Source: Marinobacter fonticola
GTDB lineage: Bacteria; Pseudomonadota; Gammaproteobacteria; Pseudomonadales; Oleiphilaceae
Assembly: GCF_008122265.1 (NCBI RefSeq)
Contig: NZ_CP043042.1
Coordinates: 3,906,001-3,970,000 of the forward strand
DNA: 64,000 nt
Reading direction: 5' to 3'
Part shown: in pieces, positions 37,143 to 45,807 of the stretch
Position numbering within the stretch: the stretch's first letter is position 1
Layout of the letters: the number at the start of each line of letters is the position of its first letter
Notes under the pieces: generated by a model
Told to the model about the DNA's origin: nothing
Database searches by the model: none
What the model saw: the letters and a program-made list of their open reading frames with translations, nothing else
Program-made: the position numbers and the translations under genes

Positions 37143-37802
37143 GTGAAGCTGAAATGGATCGGACCGGCACTGCTCGTGGGAGCACTTTTCCCAATGGCTG
37201 TTCAGGCAGAACGGACAGCCGCCTGGGACTTGTCGGTTCACCTGCTGGGCAACTTTCACGAGTCAAGCAAAGGGAGCAATGGATCAAGTCTGAACATTGA
37301 TTCCTCGGTGGGATTAGGTCTGGGCGGCGGCTATAACTTCAGCGAACACTTGAAGCTGGGCGCCGAGCTCTCTTTCCTGAGTCCTGATTACACCGCCAAT
37401 ATAACGGTGGACGGCGGCGCCCAACAGAAGATCGAATCGGAGATGGAGGTCTTCAACGGGCACCTGTATGGCGCCTGGAACTTTCTTGAAGGCCCGTTGA
37501 CGCCCTATGTCCGGGCGGGTCTGGGTTGGACATACGTTAACTCCAACATCGTCTCCAACGAAGTGCCCATGGGCGTTTGCTGGTGGGATCCCTGGTGGGG
37601 CTATATCTGCTCGGGCTTCTACGACACCTACGACGACACCCGATTCTCCTACGGCGGCGGCCTGGGCATGCGGTACGAACTCGATAATCAGTACTACATA
37701 CAAGGCGGCGTCGACCGCTATGAAATGAGTGGCGAAGGGCTCGGAGCCAGCCCCAACTTCGAACTCTGGCGCCTCGAGTTTGGCTGGCGTTTCAGCTATT
37801 AA
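37143..37802 (+). CDS. Outer-membrane beta-barrel protein
   Basis: 219 residues from GTG 37143 (GGGAGGG seven bases upstream); an ATG at 37122 is possible. The signal peptide ends VQA. The remainder alternates in barrel fashion and ends in a C-terminal aromatic (RFSY), resembling OmpW/porin-like eight-stranded barrels. A Trp-rich segment CWWDPWWGYIC has two Cys that could form a disulfide in an external loop. Cargo is unknown. Confidence 0.82.
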   Translation: MKLKWIGPALLVGALFPMAVQAERTAAWDLSVHLLGNFHESSKGSNGSSLNIDSSVGLGLGGGYNFSEHLKLGAELSFLSPDYTANITVDGGAQQKIESEMEVFNGHLYGAWNFLEGPLTPYVRAGLGWTYVNSNIVSNEVPMGVCWWDPWWGYICSGFYDTYDDTRFSYGGGLGMRYELDNQYYIQGGVDRYEMSGEGLGASPNFELWRLEFGWRFSY

Positions 37803-38036
37803 GGCCGCTTTTTAGGTCAATCACCCCGGACCGGCACTCGCCGATTGCCTGGCGACGAAAGCCATCACGTCCCGTCCACGTTCATCGATTTGCCGAAGCC
37901 AACAAGCGAACGGCAGGATCTTTATCTATAATTCTCCCGCTGACGTCTCAGAACACGGAGTGTGTGGTGGTCGTTGTCGGCTGTCAGTTGATTAGCAGAC
38001 CCGATCTTTTCACATCCGGTTAAGGGACCCTCGCCA

Positions 38037-38663
38037 ATGAACATTAAGCCTATTTTCTCCAAACACACCGCCGGTATCGCCCTTATCGCGAGCCTGCTGG
38101 CCGCCTGCAGTACACCTTCCGAAGACTCGACGAACGCGATGACTGCCGATGTATCCGAAACCGTGACTACGGTTGATGGCGTCCCCGGGGGCGTCGTGAC
38201 CCGCACTGCACGCCTCGAGGCGACGGTTAAAGCCATTGATTACGACGCCCGCAGGGTTACGCTGGTCGATGACAACGGTACACAGAAAACGGTCGACATT
38301 GGCCCCGACGCGGTCAACTTCAATCAGGTCGAAAAGGGCGACCGTGTCGAAATCGCGTACGTGGAAGAAATGGCGGTTTATCTCAGAGGCGCTGGTGCCG
38401 CCCCGGAGGACGGCCTCTCAGGCGCAGCGGGGCGTGCGCCGGAAGGCGAAAAACCACGGGGATTCGCGGCCGGTAGTGTTGAAATGACAGCCGTGGTCAC
38501 CGCCGTGGATTTGGCCGAACACACCGCCACGCTGCAGTTTCCTGACGGCAGTAGTCACATTCTTCCTGTACGTGACGATGTTGAACTGAGCACCGATCAC
38601 GTGGGCCGTGAGGTCGTCGTTCAATCGACGGAGGCCGTGGCCGTGTCGGTGGAAAAGCCGTAG
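38037..38663 (+). CDS. Lipoprotein with two similar beta domains
   Basis: 208 residues. Lipobox LLAAC gives lipid attachment at Cys24. Two related halves follow: ATVKAIDYDARRVTLVDDNG with DRVEIAYVEEMAVYL, and AVVTAVDLAEHTATLQFPDG with REVVVQSTEAVAVSV. They look like a duplicated OB-like or SH3-like fold. No function is known; an envelope location is inferred. It may share a transcript with nothing else nearby. Confidence 0.75.
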   Translation: MNIKPIFSKHTAGIALIASLLAACSTPSEDSTNAMTADVSETVTTVDGVPGGVVTRTARLEATVKAIDYDARRVTLVDDNGTQKTVDIGPDAVNFNQVEKGDRVEIAYVEEMAVYLRGAGAAPEDGLSGAAGRAPEGEKPRGFAAGSVEMTAVVTAVDLAEHTATLQFPDGSSHILPVRDDVELSTDHVGREVVVQSTEAVAVSVEKP

Positions 38664-38863
38664 TAATTTGCGGCGGAGCACCCCGTCCTACGCGGGTGCT
38701 CTGAACCATTGCAGACCGGCGTTGCGCCTAGGATGTCCTTCAACTTTTCTCTCTCGATCAGCAACAATCCCGCCACGTTTCCCGCCACATTGGACTTTTT
38801 CACAACCTCTCAGGGCGCGTTTAATAGCCCTAACACCCGATCACCTTGCTTTTTCACAATTGT

Positions 38864-38892
38864 TGACAGCTTCTCAGAAAACTGCCTAAAGT
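38864..38892 (+). promoter_or_regulatory. Sigma-70-type promoter of the TAXI-TRAP operon
   Basis: Consensus TTGACA at 38864-38869 and TAAAGT at 38887-38892, separated by exactly 17 bp. Transcription would start near 38899. Confidence 0.7.
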
Positions 38893-38912
38893 CGTATATG
38901 CATAACAGAATT

Positions 38913-38933
38913 ATGTTTTGCACAGCAAAACAT
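38913..38933. promoter_or_regulatory. 21-bp operator-like palindrome, TAXI-TRAP operon
   Basis: ATGTTTTGC-ACA-GCAAAACAT, perfect 9-bp arms, starting about 14 bases after the predicted transcription start and 37 bases before the start codon. The position fits a repressor site. Confidence 0.65.
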
Positions 38934-38969
38934 CGAACCATAAATACAAAACCGCAGAAGGATTCTGAC

Positions 38970-40124
38970 ATGCCAAAAATCAAACGCTATCTAGCTGCTG
39001 CCACCCTGGCATCGGTGCCCACGCTAGGTTTCGCCGCCGAGGGCGTGGAACTCCCCAATACACTCGGTATGACAGCCTATGGCACCAGCTCCGCGGGTTA
39101 TAGTCAGATGGTGTCTATCGGCAATCTGCTTCGCAACGAGTACGGCGTCTCGCTGCGTATCCTGCCGGGCGAGAACGACGTATCCCGGATGACGCCGCTC
39201 AAGATGGGCCGCGTGCCGGTCTGTGCCTGCGGTATCGCCGCCTACTACGGTGCCGAAGGGGTACTGATGTTCGCCGATGAGAACTGGGGGCCTCAGCCAA
39301 TCCGGGTCATCACGACATCGATGGCCAGTTTTGGACTGAGCATCGCGGTCGCCGGCGATATCGATGTCGAAACACCGTCTGACCTCAAGGGTAAGCGCGT
39401 GTCCTATATTCGAGGTGACGACGCGCTTAATCTGGGCTCCGAAGCCATGCTAGCCTTTGGCGACCTAAGCTGGGACGACGTCGAGCGGGTGGAATTCCCC
39501 GGTTACGGACGCTCGTTCGAAGGCATCATCGCCGATCAGACCGATACCGCTTTTACCGTCTCGGTGGCGGGCGGCCCCCAGCAATTGGCGGCTAGCCCTC
39601 GGGGTATCACGTGGCTCACGCTGGACCCGGAAGACAAAGCGGGCTGGAAACGTCTGAAGGACGTTGCACCCTACTTTCAGCCGCATAAAGTCACCTCCGG
39701 CGCAGGGATCAGCGAGGAGGACCCCTGGATCGGTTCAAGCTATCCCTACCCGATTGTGGTGGCCAACGCCAAGACCGACGACACCCTGGTCAAAAGCCTG
39801 GTCAAGGTCTTTACCGAAGACTACGACAAGTACAAGGATGCCGCTCCCGGTAACCAGGGATATGCCCTGGAAAATCAGAACATGGAGTGGGTCATTCCGT
39901 TCCACGATGCGGTTGTTACCTACTACAAAGAAATCGGCCACTGGACTGATGAAATGCAGGCCCACCAGGATAAGCTTGTGCGCCGCCAGAACATTCTGAT
40001 GGATACCTGGGACCAGTTTATTGCCGGTAACCCGCCGTCCGACGAGGAGGCTTTCCGCCAGGGCTGGATGACCGCCCGCGCCGATGCACTCGAGGCGGCC
40101 GACATGAACCCCGTCTTCCGCTAA
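38970..40124 (+). CDS. TAXI-family TRAP transporter substrate-binding protein
   Basis: 384 residues from ATG 38970 (AAGGA upstream); earlier in-frame starts lack a site. The signal peptide ends GFA. The mature domain shows TAXI features: GTSSAGYSQMVSIGNLL near the start, TPSDLKGKRVSYIRGD and DTAFTVSVAGGPQQLA. TAXI systems commonly carry dicarboxylates or amino acids; the substrate is unknown here. It precedes the fused permease gene. Confidence 0.92.
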   Translation: MPKIKRYLAAATLASVPTLGFAAEGVELPNTLGMTAYGTSSAGYSQMVSIGNLLRNEYGVSLRILPGENDVSRMTPLKMGRVPVCACGIAAYYGAEGVLMFADENWGPQPIRVITTSMASFGLSIAVAGDIDVETPSDLKGKRVSYIRGDDALNLGSEAMLAFGDLSWDDVERVEFPGYGRSFEGIIADQTDTAFTVSVAGGPQQLAASPRGITWLTLDPEDKAGWKRLKDVAPYFQPHKVTSGAGISEEDPWIGSSYPYPIVVANAKTDDTLVKSLVKVFTEDYDKYKDAAPGNQGYALENQNMEWVIPFHDAVVTYYKEIGHWTDEMQAHQDKLVRRQNILMDTWDQFIAGNPPSDEEAFRQGWMTARADALEAADMNPVFR

Positions 40125-40192
40125 ATCACGCTCAGCCCGGGAGGAGCCCAGCCTCTTCCCGGCCTATCCTGTTCTCTGGAGCGTCCTGCATC

Positions 40193-42181
40193 ATGACTCA
40201 AGAGCCCTCCTCCAGTCCGGATCGCGAAAAGATCTCCGGCGTCCGGCAACTGCCCGGAGCCTGGCCCTGGATTCCACGGCTGACCACGCTGGCCCTGACG
40301 CTGTTTACCATCGATTATCTGTTCAACCTGCAACTGATCAACGTCGTCACGCAGGTGGAGAGTCAATTTTTCTATACGGTGGTGGCCCTGATGCTGCCAC
40401 TGGTTTTCCTGCTCTGGCCCATGCACCGTCGCGCCGCGCGGGAAAGCGTGCCCTGGTACGATGTTCTGTTGTTTATAGCGGCAGGCGGGATTTGCGGCTT
40501 CTTCGTCTACAACGCGGAAGCGATTCTGGACCAAGGCTGGGAGTATGCCGCACCCCAATATGCGGTGATTATGAGCGTCCTGTTCTGGGTGCTTGTCGTG
40601 GAGGCGATTCGCCGGGCCGGCGGGATCACGATCGCCGCCATCGTAGGGCTGGCCAGTCTGTACCCGATTGTCGCCGATAAAATGCCCGGTCCGATTCAGG
40701 GTTTTCCTTCCTCACCCGGACAAACCGCGATCTACATGGCGATGAGCCGCGAAGCCGTCATGGGGGTGCCCTTGCAAGCCTTCGCCAATATCGTGATCGG
40801 TTTCTTACTGTTCGGTGTCGCCCTGCAACAAACCGGTGGGGGCCGTTTTTTCATCAACCTGGCGTTTGCCCTGCTCGGCCACGTTCGCGGCGGACCAGCC
40901 AAAGTCGCGGTATTTTCCAGCGGCCTGATGGGTTCGATGAGCGGGAGCGTGATTACCAACGTCATGACCACGGGCGTGATGTCTATTCCCGCCATGCGAC
41001 GCGTGGGTTTTGGCAGATCCTATGCCGCTGGCGTGGAGGCCTGCGCGTCAACCGGCGGCGTGCTGATGCCACCGGTGATGGGCGCCACCGCTTTTATCAT
41101 GGCCGCCTTCCTGAACATTCCCTACGGCACCATTGCACTGGCCGCCGTGGTGCCCTCAGCTCTGTATTTTCTGGGACTTTTTATCCAGATCGATGCTTAC
41201 GCAGCCCGGCACAACCTGCAGGGGCTGCCCAGTGAAGAGCTGCCCTCACTACGTAAAACGCTCAAGGAAGGCTGGTACTTCATCTTTGTATTTGCACTGC
41301 TGATCTGGATGCTATTTTTCCTCCGCCGGGAGGCTACTGCGCCATTCTATGCCACTGCGTTGCTGCTGGTTATCAACCAAGTGCTACCCTACCAGCGCTG
41401 GGGCTGGCAAAACGTGAAGGATTTCTTTGCCGACGCCGGCAAGTTGTTTGCCGAACTTATCGCTATTCTGGCGGGGGTCGGCTTGCTCGTCGGCGCACTT
41501 TCGGTCACGGGCCTTTCCGGTACTATCGCCAATGACCTGATTTACCTCGCCGGCGGCAATACGCTGACCCTCCTGATGATGGGAGCGCTAACCAGCTTCA
41601 TCCTGGGGATAGGGATGACGGTAACCGCTGCTTATATTTTTCTCGCCGTTGCCCTCGCGCCAGCCTTGATCAATGGTGGTGGTATGGACCCTCTGGCGGT
41701 CCACCTGTTCATCCTGTACTGGGGCATGCTCAGCTTTATCACCCCGCCAGTCGCCCTCGGTGCCTTTGCAGCCGCCACAGTGGCGGGCTCCAACGCGATG
41801 AAAACCGGGTTTCAGGCCATGCGCTTGGGCAGCGTTATCTACTTTATCCCGTTCCTGTTCGTGCTCAACCCGGCACTGATTTTCCAGGGCAGCTGGGCCG
41901 AGATCGGCATCGTCATTCTTCAAGCATTGATTGGGGTGGTTCTTATAGCGGGGGCCATGCAGGGCTGGCTGCTAGGCATCGGCAGCCTCGCCGCCAGCCG
42001 AGTCCTGCAATGGCCGGTACGGCTGGCCCTAATCATTGGCGGCCTGCTGCTGGCAATTCCTGGCGGTGGTCCGGTACCGCTATCCAACGTCCAGCTATCG
42101 ATGATCAGCGCCGTGCTCATACTGCCGGCCATTGCCGTCGCCTTGATTGCCCAGAGGCGATACGGACCGGTTTCTATTTAG
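40193..42181 (+). CDS. TRAP transporter fused permease (TAXI type)
   Basis: 662 residues with at least 15 hydrophobic segments: a DctQ-like N-terminal part and a DctM-like remainder containing FSSGLMGSMSGSVITNVMTTG and FITPPVALGAFAAATVAGSN. Fusion of the two membrane subunits is standard for TAXI systems, which have no separate small permease. Followed by a rho-independent terminator at 42248. Confidence 0.93.
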   Translation: MTQEPSSSPDREKISGVRQLPGAWPWIPRLTTLALTLFTIDYLFNLQLINVVTQVESQFFYTVVALMLPLVFLLWPMHRRAARESVPWYDVLLFIAAGGICGFFVYNAEAILDQGWEYAAPQYAVIMSVLFWVLVVEAIRRAGGITIAAIVGLASLYPIVADKMPGPIQGFPSSPGQTAIYMAMSREAVMGVPLQAFANIVIGFLLFGVALQQTGGGRFFINLAFALLGHVRGGPAKVAVFSSGLMGSMSGSVITNVMTTGVMSIPAMRRVGFGRSYAAGVEACASTGGVLMPPVMGATAFIMAAFLNIPYGTIALAAVVPSALYFLGLFIQIDAYAARHNLQGLPSEELPSLRKTLKEGWYFIFVFALLIWMLFFLRREATAPFYATALLLVINQVLPYQRWGWQNVKDFFADAGKLFAELIAILAGVGLLVGALSVTGLSGTIANDLIYLAGGNTLTLLMMGALTSFILGIGMTVTAAYIFLAVALAPALINGGGMDPLAVHLFILYWGMLSFITPPVALGAFAAATVAGSNAMKTGFQAMRLGSVIYFIPFLFVLNPALIFQGSWAEIGIVILQALIGVVLIAGAMQGWLLGIGSLAASRVLQWPVRLALIIGGLLLAIPGGGPVPLSNVQLSMISAVLILPAIAVALIAQRRYGPVSI

Positions 42182-42247
42182 GCGCGCCGGTGTCACGGGA
42201 CCACAACGCCCCGATGGCCGGTAAAAAGAGCAGGCCTGGCAACCAAG

Positions 42248-42272
42248 CCCCTCGGCCACGTTGAGGGGTTTT
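42248..42272 (+). terminator. Intrinsic terminator after the TAXI-TRAP operon
   Basis: CCCCTC and GAGGGG arms (extended by two G-U pairs) with TTTT following. Confidence 0.7.
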
Positions 42273-42340
42273 AATTAGACGGGTGGCGGCAGCCGTTCCT
42301 ATACTGGGTTTCACCTCCCTACAACTAGAAGGCCTCTCTC

Positions 42341-43306
42341 ATGCGAGTCTTCACCAATCCGGTTGGCTCTGGATCACTCTGGTTCGACAATCTCGCCACC
42401 GCAGACGGAACGCCCGTCGCTTACGATCCTCAGGCGCGCGCCTTTCTGCCCATGCCCCCGTTTTGTGTCAACAGGGAAGTGATCGGCTGTAACTGGATTG
42501 CCCCTGAACAAGGCGCTTTCTGTCGCTCGTGCGCGATGACGACACTGGCCCCGGATCCCTCCATTCCCGATGCCGTTCCCAACTGGGCAGTGACCGAGGC
42601 AGCCAAACGGTGGACGCTCGACAACCTCGGGCGCTGGCATTGGTTCCGGCCGGAAGATCCAGGTGCGCGACCGGCTTTCCGCATGCTCGCCGAAGGACGG
42701 ACCCCGGTGTATATGGGGCATGTGGACGGCATCGTGACTATCAGTGTGGCCGAGGCGGATCCGGTGGTGCGCACCACCCGCCGCGAAGCACTGGAGGAAC
42801 CCTACCGGACCATGATCGGCCATATGCGCCACGAAATTTCGCATATGCTCTGGTGGCGGCTGAGTCTACGTGAGGACTTTCTCGACGCCTTTCGCGCGAT
42901 GTTCGGCGATGAACGCGCGGATTACGGTGCCGCGCTCCAGCATCACTACAAAAACGGTCCGCCACCCGACTGGACGCTACGTTTCCTGACTAGTTACGCC
43001 TCGGCTCACCCGCACGAGGACTGGGCCGAAACAGCGGCGCACCTGTTACACCTAACCGATATCACCGACAGCTTTGTCGCGGCGGGCCTTACCCTGCCCG
43101 GGTTACCCAGCGCGAATTGGGATCCGTATTCGGAGCCCGATGCCGAACGCCTCATCCATGTCGCGACCTCGGTGGCCATTGGGGTCAATCATGTCAATCG
43201 ATCCATGGGACTGTCGGATCTTTACCCCTTCATGCTCTCGGATGCGGCCCATCGTAAGCTTGCCTTCGTGCATGACTGGCTGCGCCGGGGTGCCCAGGGA
43301 CGCTGA
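42341..43306 (+). CDS. Zinc-ribbon plus zinc-metallopeptidase domain protein
   Basis: 321 residues. The N-terminal ~65 residues form a Cys cluster (FCVNREVIGCNW and GAFCRSC). A metallopeptidase domain follows with the zincin motif HEISH (about 166-170) and a downstream HEDWAETAAH that supplies the third ligand. This matches the family of putative zinc-binding metallopeptidases with an N-terminal zinc ribbon. Substrate unknown; no signal peptide, so cytoplasmic. Confidence 0.85.
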   Translation: MRVFTNPVGSGSLWFDNLATADGTPVAYDPQARAFLPMPPFCVNREVIGCNWIAPEQGAFCRSCAMTTLAPDPSIPDAVPNWAVTEAAKRWTLDNLGRWHWFRPEDPGARPAFRMLAEGRTPVYMGHVDGIVTISVAEADPVVRTTRREALEEPYRTMIGHMRHEISHMLWWRLSLREDFLDAFRAMFGDERADYGAALQHHYKNGPPPDWTLRFLTSYASAHPHEDWAETAAHLLHLTDITDSFVAAGLTLPGLPSANWDPYSEPDAERLIHVATSVAIGVNHVNRSMGLSDLYPFMLSDAAHRKLAFVHDWLRRGAQGR

Positions 43307-43496
43307 ATAACGGGGTCATTAAGGGTCATTAAGTCATCAGTCGAGCCGTGGCGCGCGAACGCCAGCTCGAAAAGGTGGGAAGCTGCGACTGAGGCGATCG
43401 ATGTTCCAATTCGGTTACCGCAAGCCGCGATTCCGGTAACCGATCCCAAATCCACCGGCCTGGAAAGTTAATTCAGGTCGGTGGCGGGCAACAAGC

Positions 43497-43673
43497 TCAC
43501 CACTTCTCCTCTTCAGCCTGATCCTTCGCCTCCATTTCCGCTTTGCGCTTGCGTATGCGCTCCATCTTGTCTTCTGAGATCGGCATACTGCGGGCGCTAT
43601 TGCGCAGAAACATCAGCCCACCGACGATAAGGATCAGGGCAACGATCAGGAATATCCATCCTTCGAGTGGCAT
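43497..43673 (-). CDS. DUF2897-like small membrane protein, 58 residues
   Basis: One N-terminal TM helix (WIFLIVALILIVGGLMFL, about residues 6-23) then a charged tail KMERIRKRKAEMEAKDQAEE. This matches the size and layout of DUF2897. GGAGAG lies eight bases before the ATG. Function unknown. Confidence 0.8.
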   Translation of the reverse strand: MPLEGWIFLIVALILIVGGLMFLRNSARSMPISEDKMERIRKRKAEMEAKDQAEEEKW

Positions 43674-43728
43674 AAGAAGAACTCTCCGCTGGGAACGTCT
43701 TTCTATGATGGACCAAGCGGCGCTCTTT

Positions 43729-43815
43729 GTCAGGAACGCACGGTCAGGAGAGTACTGTCAGGAGAGCGCTGTCAGGTGAGCACCTATCAGAAGAGCGCCT
43801 ATCAGGAGAGCACCT
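43729..43815. repeat. 14-15-bp tandem repeat, six units
   Basis: Units begin at 43729, 43743, 43757, 43771, 43786 and 43801, each close to GTCAGGAGAGCxCT. The last unit enters the final codons of the DUF3703 gene (stop at 43802-43804). It lies in the gap between that gene and the DUF2897-like gene. Confidence 0.85.
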
Positions 43816-44137
43816 CGGCCAGATCGGCAGGAACGGTCATCGGCGCAAGGGCGCTGACAGTGGCTCGTCCGGTATTGCCAACAGGCACCCAAATGCGAGA
43901 GAAGACCAATGCCGCCAGGGCACGCGTGATTTGCCCGCGCACTTCCCGGCCGTCACTTAGACGCAAACCTAACCTGAGCATGCGTAGGTGTGTCGCCGTG
44001 TGCGCCAGGGCAAATCGCTGGCTAAGGATATGGGCCCGCTCCAGGTGCGTGAAAGCCAGCTGGCAATCGCCTCGGGCTTCCTCAGCTCGGGCCGAGGCCA
44101 GCTCGTTCCGGTAGGCCACCTTCAATCGCTCATGCAT
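43802..44137 (-). CDS. DUF3703 family protein
   Basis: 111 residues, beginning HERLKVAYRNELASARAEEARGD and containing FTHLERAHILSQRF, the DUF3703 pattern of short helical repeats. Function unknown; members frequently neighbour metal-efflux genes. ATG 44137 overlaps the CDF gene stop (ATGCATGA), so the two are coupled. The C-terminal end reaches into a tandem repeat. Confidence 0.85.
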   Translation of the reverse strand: MHERLKVAYRNELASARAEEARGDCQLAFTHLERAHILSQRFALAHTATHLRMLRLGLRLSDGREVRGQITRALAALVFSRIWVPVGNTGRATVSALAPMTVPADLAEVLS

Positions 44138-44945
44138 TGTTCTGCCACTCTTTATTTTCGTTCTCAGTTGAAGCGCCGCAGCAGCTTGGTTTGGGCTTCG
44201 CCTTTGCCGGACCACAGTGATCGTCCAAGTCGCTCCCGTCGCTGGAGCATTCTTTAACTGGCAACGGCGATGCTGCGGCTCCACAGCATGTGTCGGCTCT
44301 GTCCACAGAACTCTCGGTATCAGGCGGAACATTAGCATGCCGCCACTCCCGCCAGGCTTCGGTTAGCACTTGCCAGGCGGAATGCAGGAACAGGCCGGCA
44401 ATGGCGATACCGACGACGACGTCCGGCCAGAGCGTCCCGGTAAGGGCCACAAGCACGGCGGCGGCAATGACGCTGGTATTGGCGACGAGGTCGTTCCTGG
44501 AACATAGCCAGGTTGAACGCATGTTCAGATCGTCGCTGCGATGACTGTACAGCAGGAGAAAGCAGACCGTATTGGCCGCCAAAGCGATCAAGCCGACAAC
44601 GCCCATCCAGTTTGCCTCCGGGATCACACCCAGCAGGCTCTTACGGACCGCGTCGCCAATAACCACCAAGCCGAAGAGCAACATGAACACACCCTTGGCT
44701 AACGCGGCGCTGGCTTTGGCGCGGGCACTTCGATGCAGAGTGTAAAGCGTCAGCGCGTACACCGAAGCGTCGCCGAACATGTCCAGCGAATCGCCCAGCA
44801 ACGCCGTGGAGTTCGCCAGCCAACCACTGATGAATTCAAAGAAAAACATAACGGCATTGATGCCTAGCACGACATACAACACCCGGGCTTGCTTCTCGCG
44901 CAAGTGAGCAAGCTCGCCGGCCTTATTTTCGCAACAGCTATCCAC
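44130..44945 (-). CDS. Cation diffusion facilitator with Cys-rich termini
   Basis: 271 residues with six TM helices. The metal site is in TM2 (LLGDSLDMFGDA) and the TM5 region NDLVANTSVI. The N-terminus has a CC pair (DSCCEN) and the C-terminal ~60 residues hold seven Cys (DTCCG, KEC, DDHCG, SCCG) and replace the usual cytoplasmic domain. This suggests capture of soft metals such as zinc, cadmium or copper, which is inference. Coupled to the DUF3703 gene. Confidence 0.87.
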   Translation of the reverse strand: MDSCCENKAGELAHLREKQARVLYVVLGINAVMFFFEFISGWLANSTALLGDSLDMFGDASVYALTLYTLHRSARAKASAALAKGVFMLLFGLVVIGDAVRKSLLGVIPEANWMGVVGLIALAANTVCFLLLYSHRSDDLNMRSTWLCSRNDLVANTSVIAAAVLVALTGTLWPDVVVGIAIAGLFLHSAWQVLTEAWREWRHANVPPDTESSVDRADTCCGAAASPLPVKECSSDGSDLDDHCGPAKAKPKPSCCGASTENENKEWQNNA

Positions 44946-45113
44946 CCATCTATCCTCTTGGAGATATTGATGGTGGCATCATCAAGGTTGTAGCTACTAC
45001 AGGGTCAAGCAATTTATGGATTCAGGGAAGGGTTGCCAAACGTGTGAGCGGAACATGGTTCTTTTTCGAGCAGTGAGCCCAGGGTAACGTCTCTAGCGCA
45101 AACACATCGAACT

Positions 45114-45189
45114 TGGTGCCGGGAACAGGAGTCGAACCTGCGACCTGAGCATTACGAATGCCCTGCTCTACCGACTGAGCTATCCCGGC
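45114..45189 (-). tRNA. tRNA-Thr (anticodon CGT)
   Basis: Complete cloverleaf on the minus strand: acceptor GCCGGGA/TCCCGGC, D-arm GCTC...GAGC, anticodon loop TTCGTAA with anticodon CGT, T-arm GCAGG...CCTGT with TTCGACT, and an encoded CCA. It decodes ACG. Confidence 0.97.
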
Positions 45190-45505
45190 GTTGGCACGTT
45201 CTGCAGGCCTCTTTGAAGGCGTTGTAGGCCACTGATAACGACGCGAGTGCGTTGTCTAAACAATCAAGTTAGTCGATTTTTGCTGGCGCAAAAAGGGGCT
45301 TTGCGAAACATTAAACAGCTTTGTGATCGCGCTTTCGAGATTGCTAACGAAAAGCTTTTGATGTGCGCCGAAGGCGTTGGGAGGTGTGAATCGCGAAGTC
45401 GGCAGGTCGCCGACAATAATGCGCAGAAGATGTGTGCGGAGCAGACAGGCTGGCTAGGCGATTTCAGGCCTCGCCAGCCAATCTCCACACGAGGTCGCTG
45501 GGCCG
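45190..45505. other. Gap between tRNA-Thr and the RSP_7527-like gene
   Basis: 316 bp with no gene accepted; a plus-strand open frame of 102 codons lacks a good start. An imperfect hairpin (TGGCTAGGCGA/TCGCCAGCCA) near 45450-45480 may end the minus-strand miniprotein transcript, but no T-tract follows. Confidence 0.35.
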
Positions 45506-45679
45506 TTAGTGACTGGTCGACATCCTCGGCGGCGCTACTCGAAATAAGGCTTTAACTTTAGATGCAAAAGCGGCACCTAGCTCACCCATGTATTGGTTGC
45601 GCTGCTGACGGGCCAGCTTTACGTAATAATCGACGTCAACGTTACCGCGTGCGTCCAGTTTCAGGTCTTGCTCAGTCAT
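45506..45679 (-). CDS. RSP_7527-like miniprotein, 57 residues
   Basis: Starts MTEQDLKLDARGNVDVDYYV and continues KLARQQRNQYMGELGAAF, a pattern known from short proteins named after RSP_7527. Function unknown; a helical, soluble protein. It is divergent from a LysR regulator 128 bp away, which suggests joint control. Confidence 0.75.
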   Translation of the reverse strand: MTEQDLKLDARGNVDVDYYVKLARQQRNQYMGELGAAFASKVKALFRVAPPRMSTSH

Positions 45680-45807
45680 AATACGAGTCCTCGTCTGTGG
45701 GCGTATTCAATGTCTACAGGGTGAATATTAGAGATCGAGCGACTATTGAAAAAGCGATCATTTCTAAGCAGAATGCTGAAATTATTTCATGCTTAGTAAA
45801 AACCACT

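Larger units (their letters stand above)
38664..38969. other. Leader region of the TAXI-TRAP operon
   Basis: 306 bp without a gene, containing the promoter and operator listed separately. Upstream of the promoter nothing else is apparent. Confidence 0.45.

Noticed and set aside
509..43815. CRISPR arrays
   Set aside because: The repeat arrays have periods of 13-18 bp without unique spacers, and no cas genes are present.
45247..45555. 102-codon plus-strand frame after tRNA-Thr
   Set aside because: It overlaps the RSP_7527-like gene on the other strand, lacks a ribosome site and shows no family pattern.
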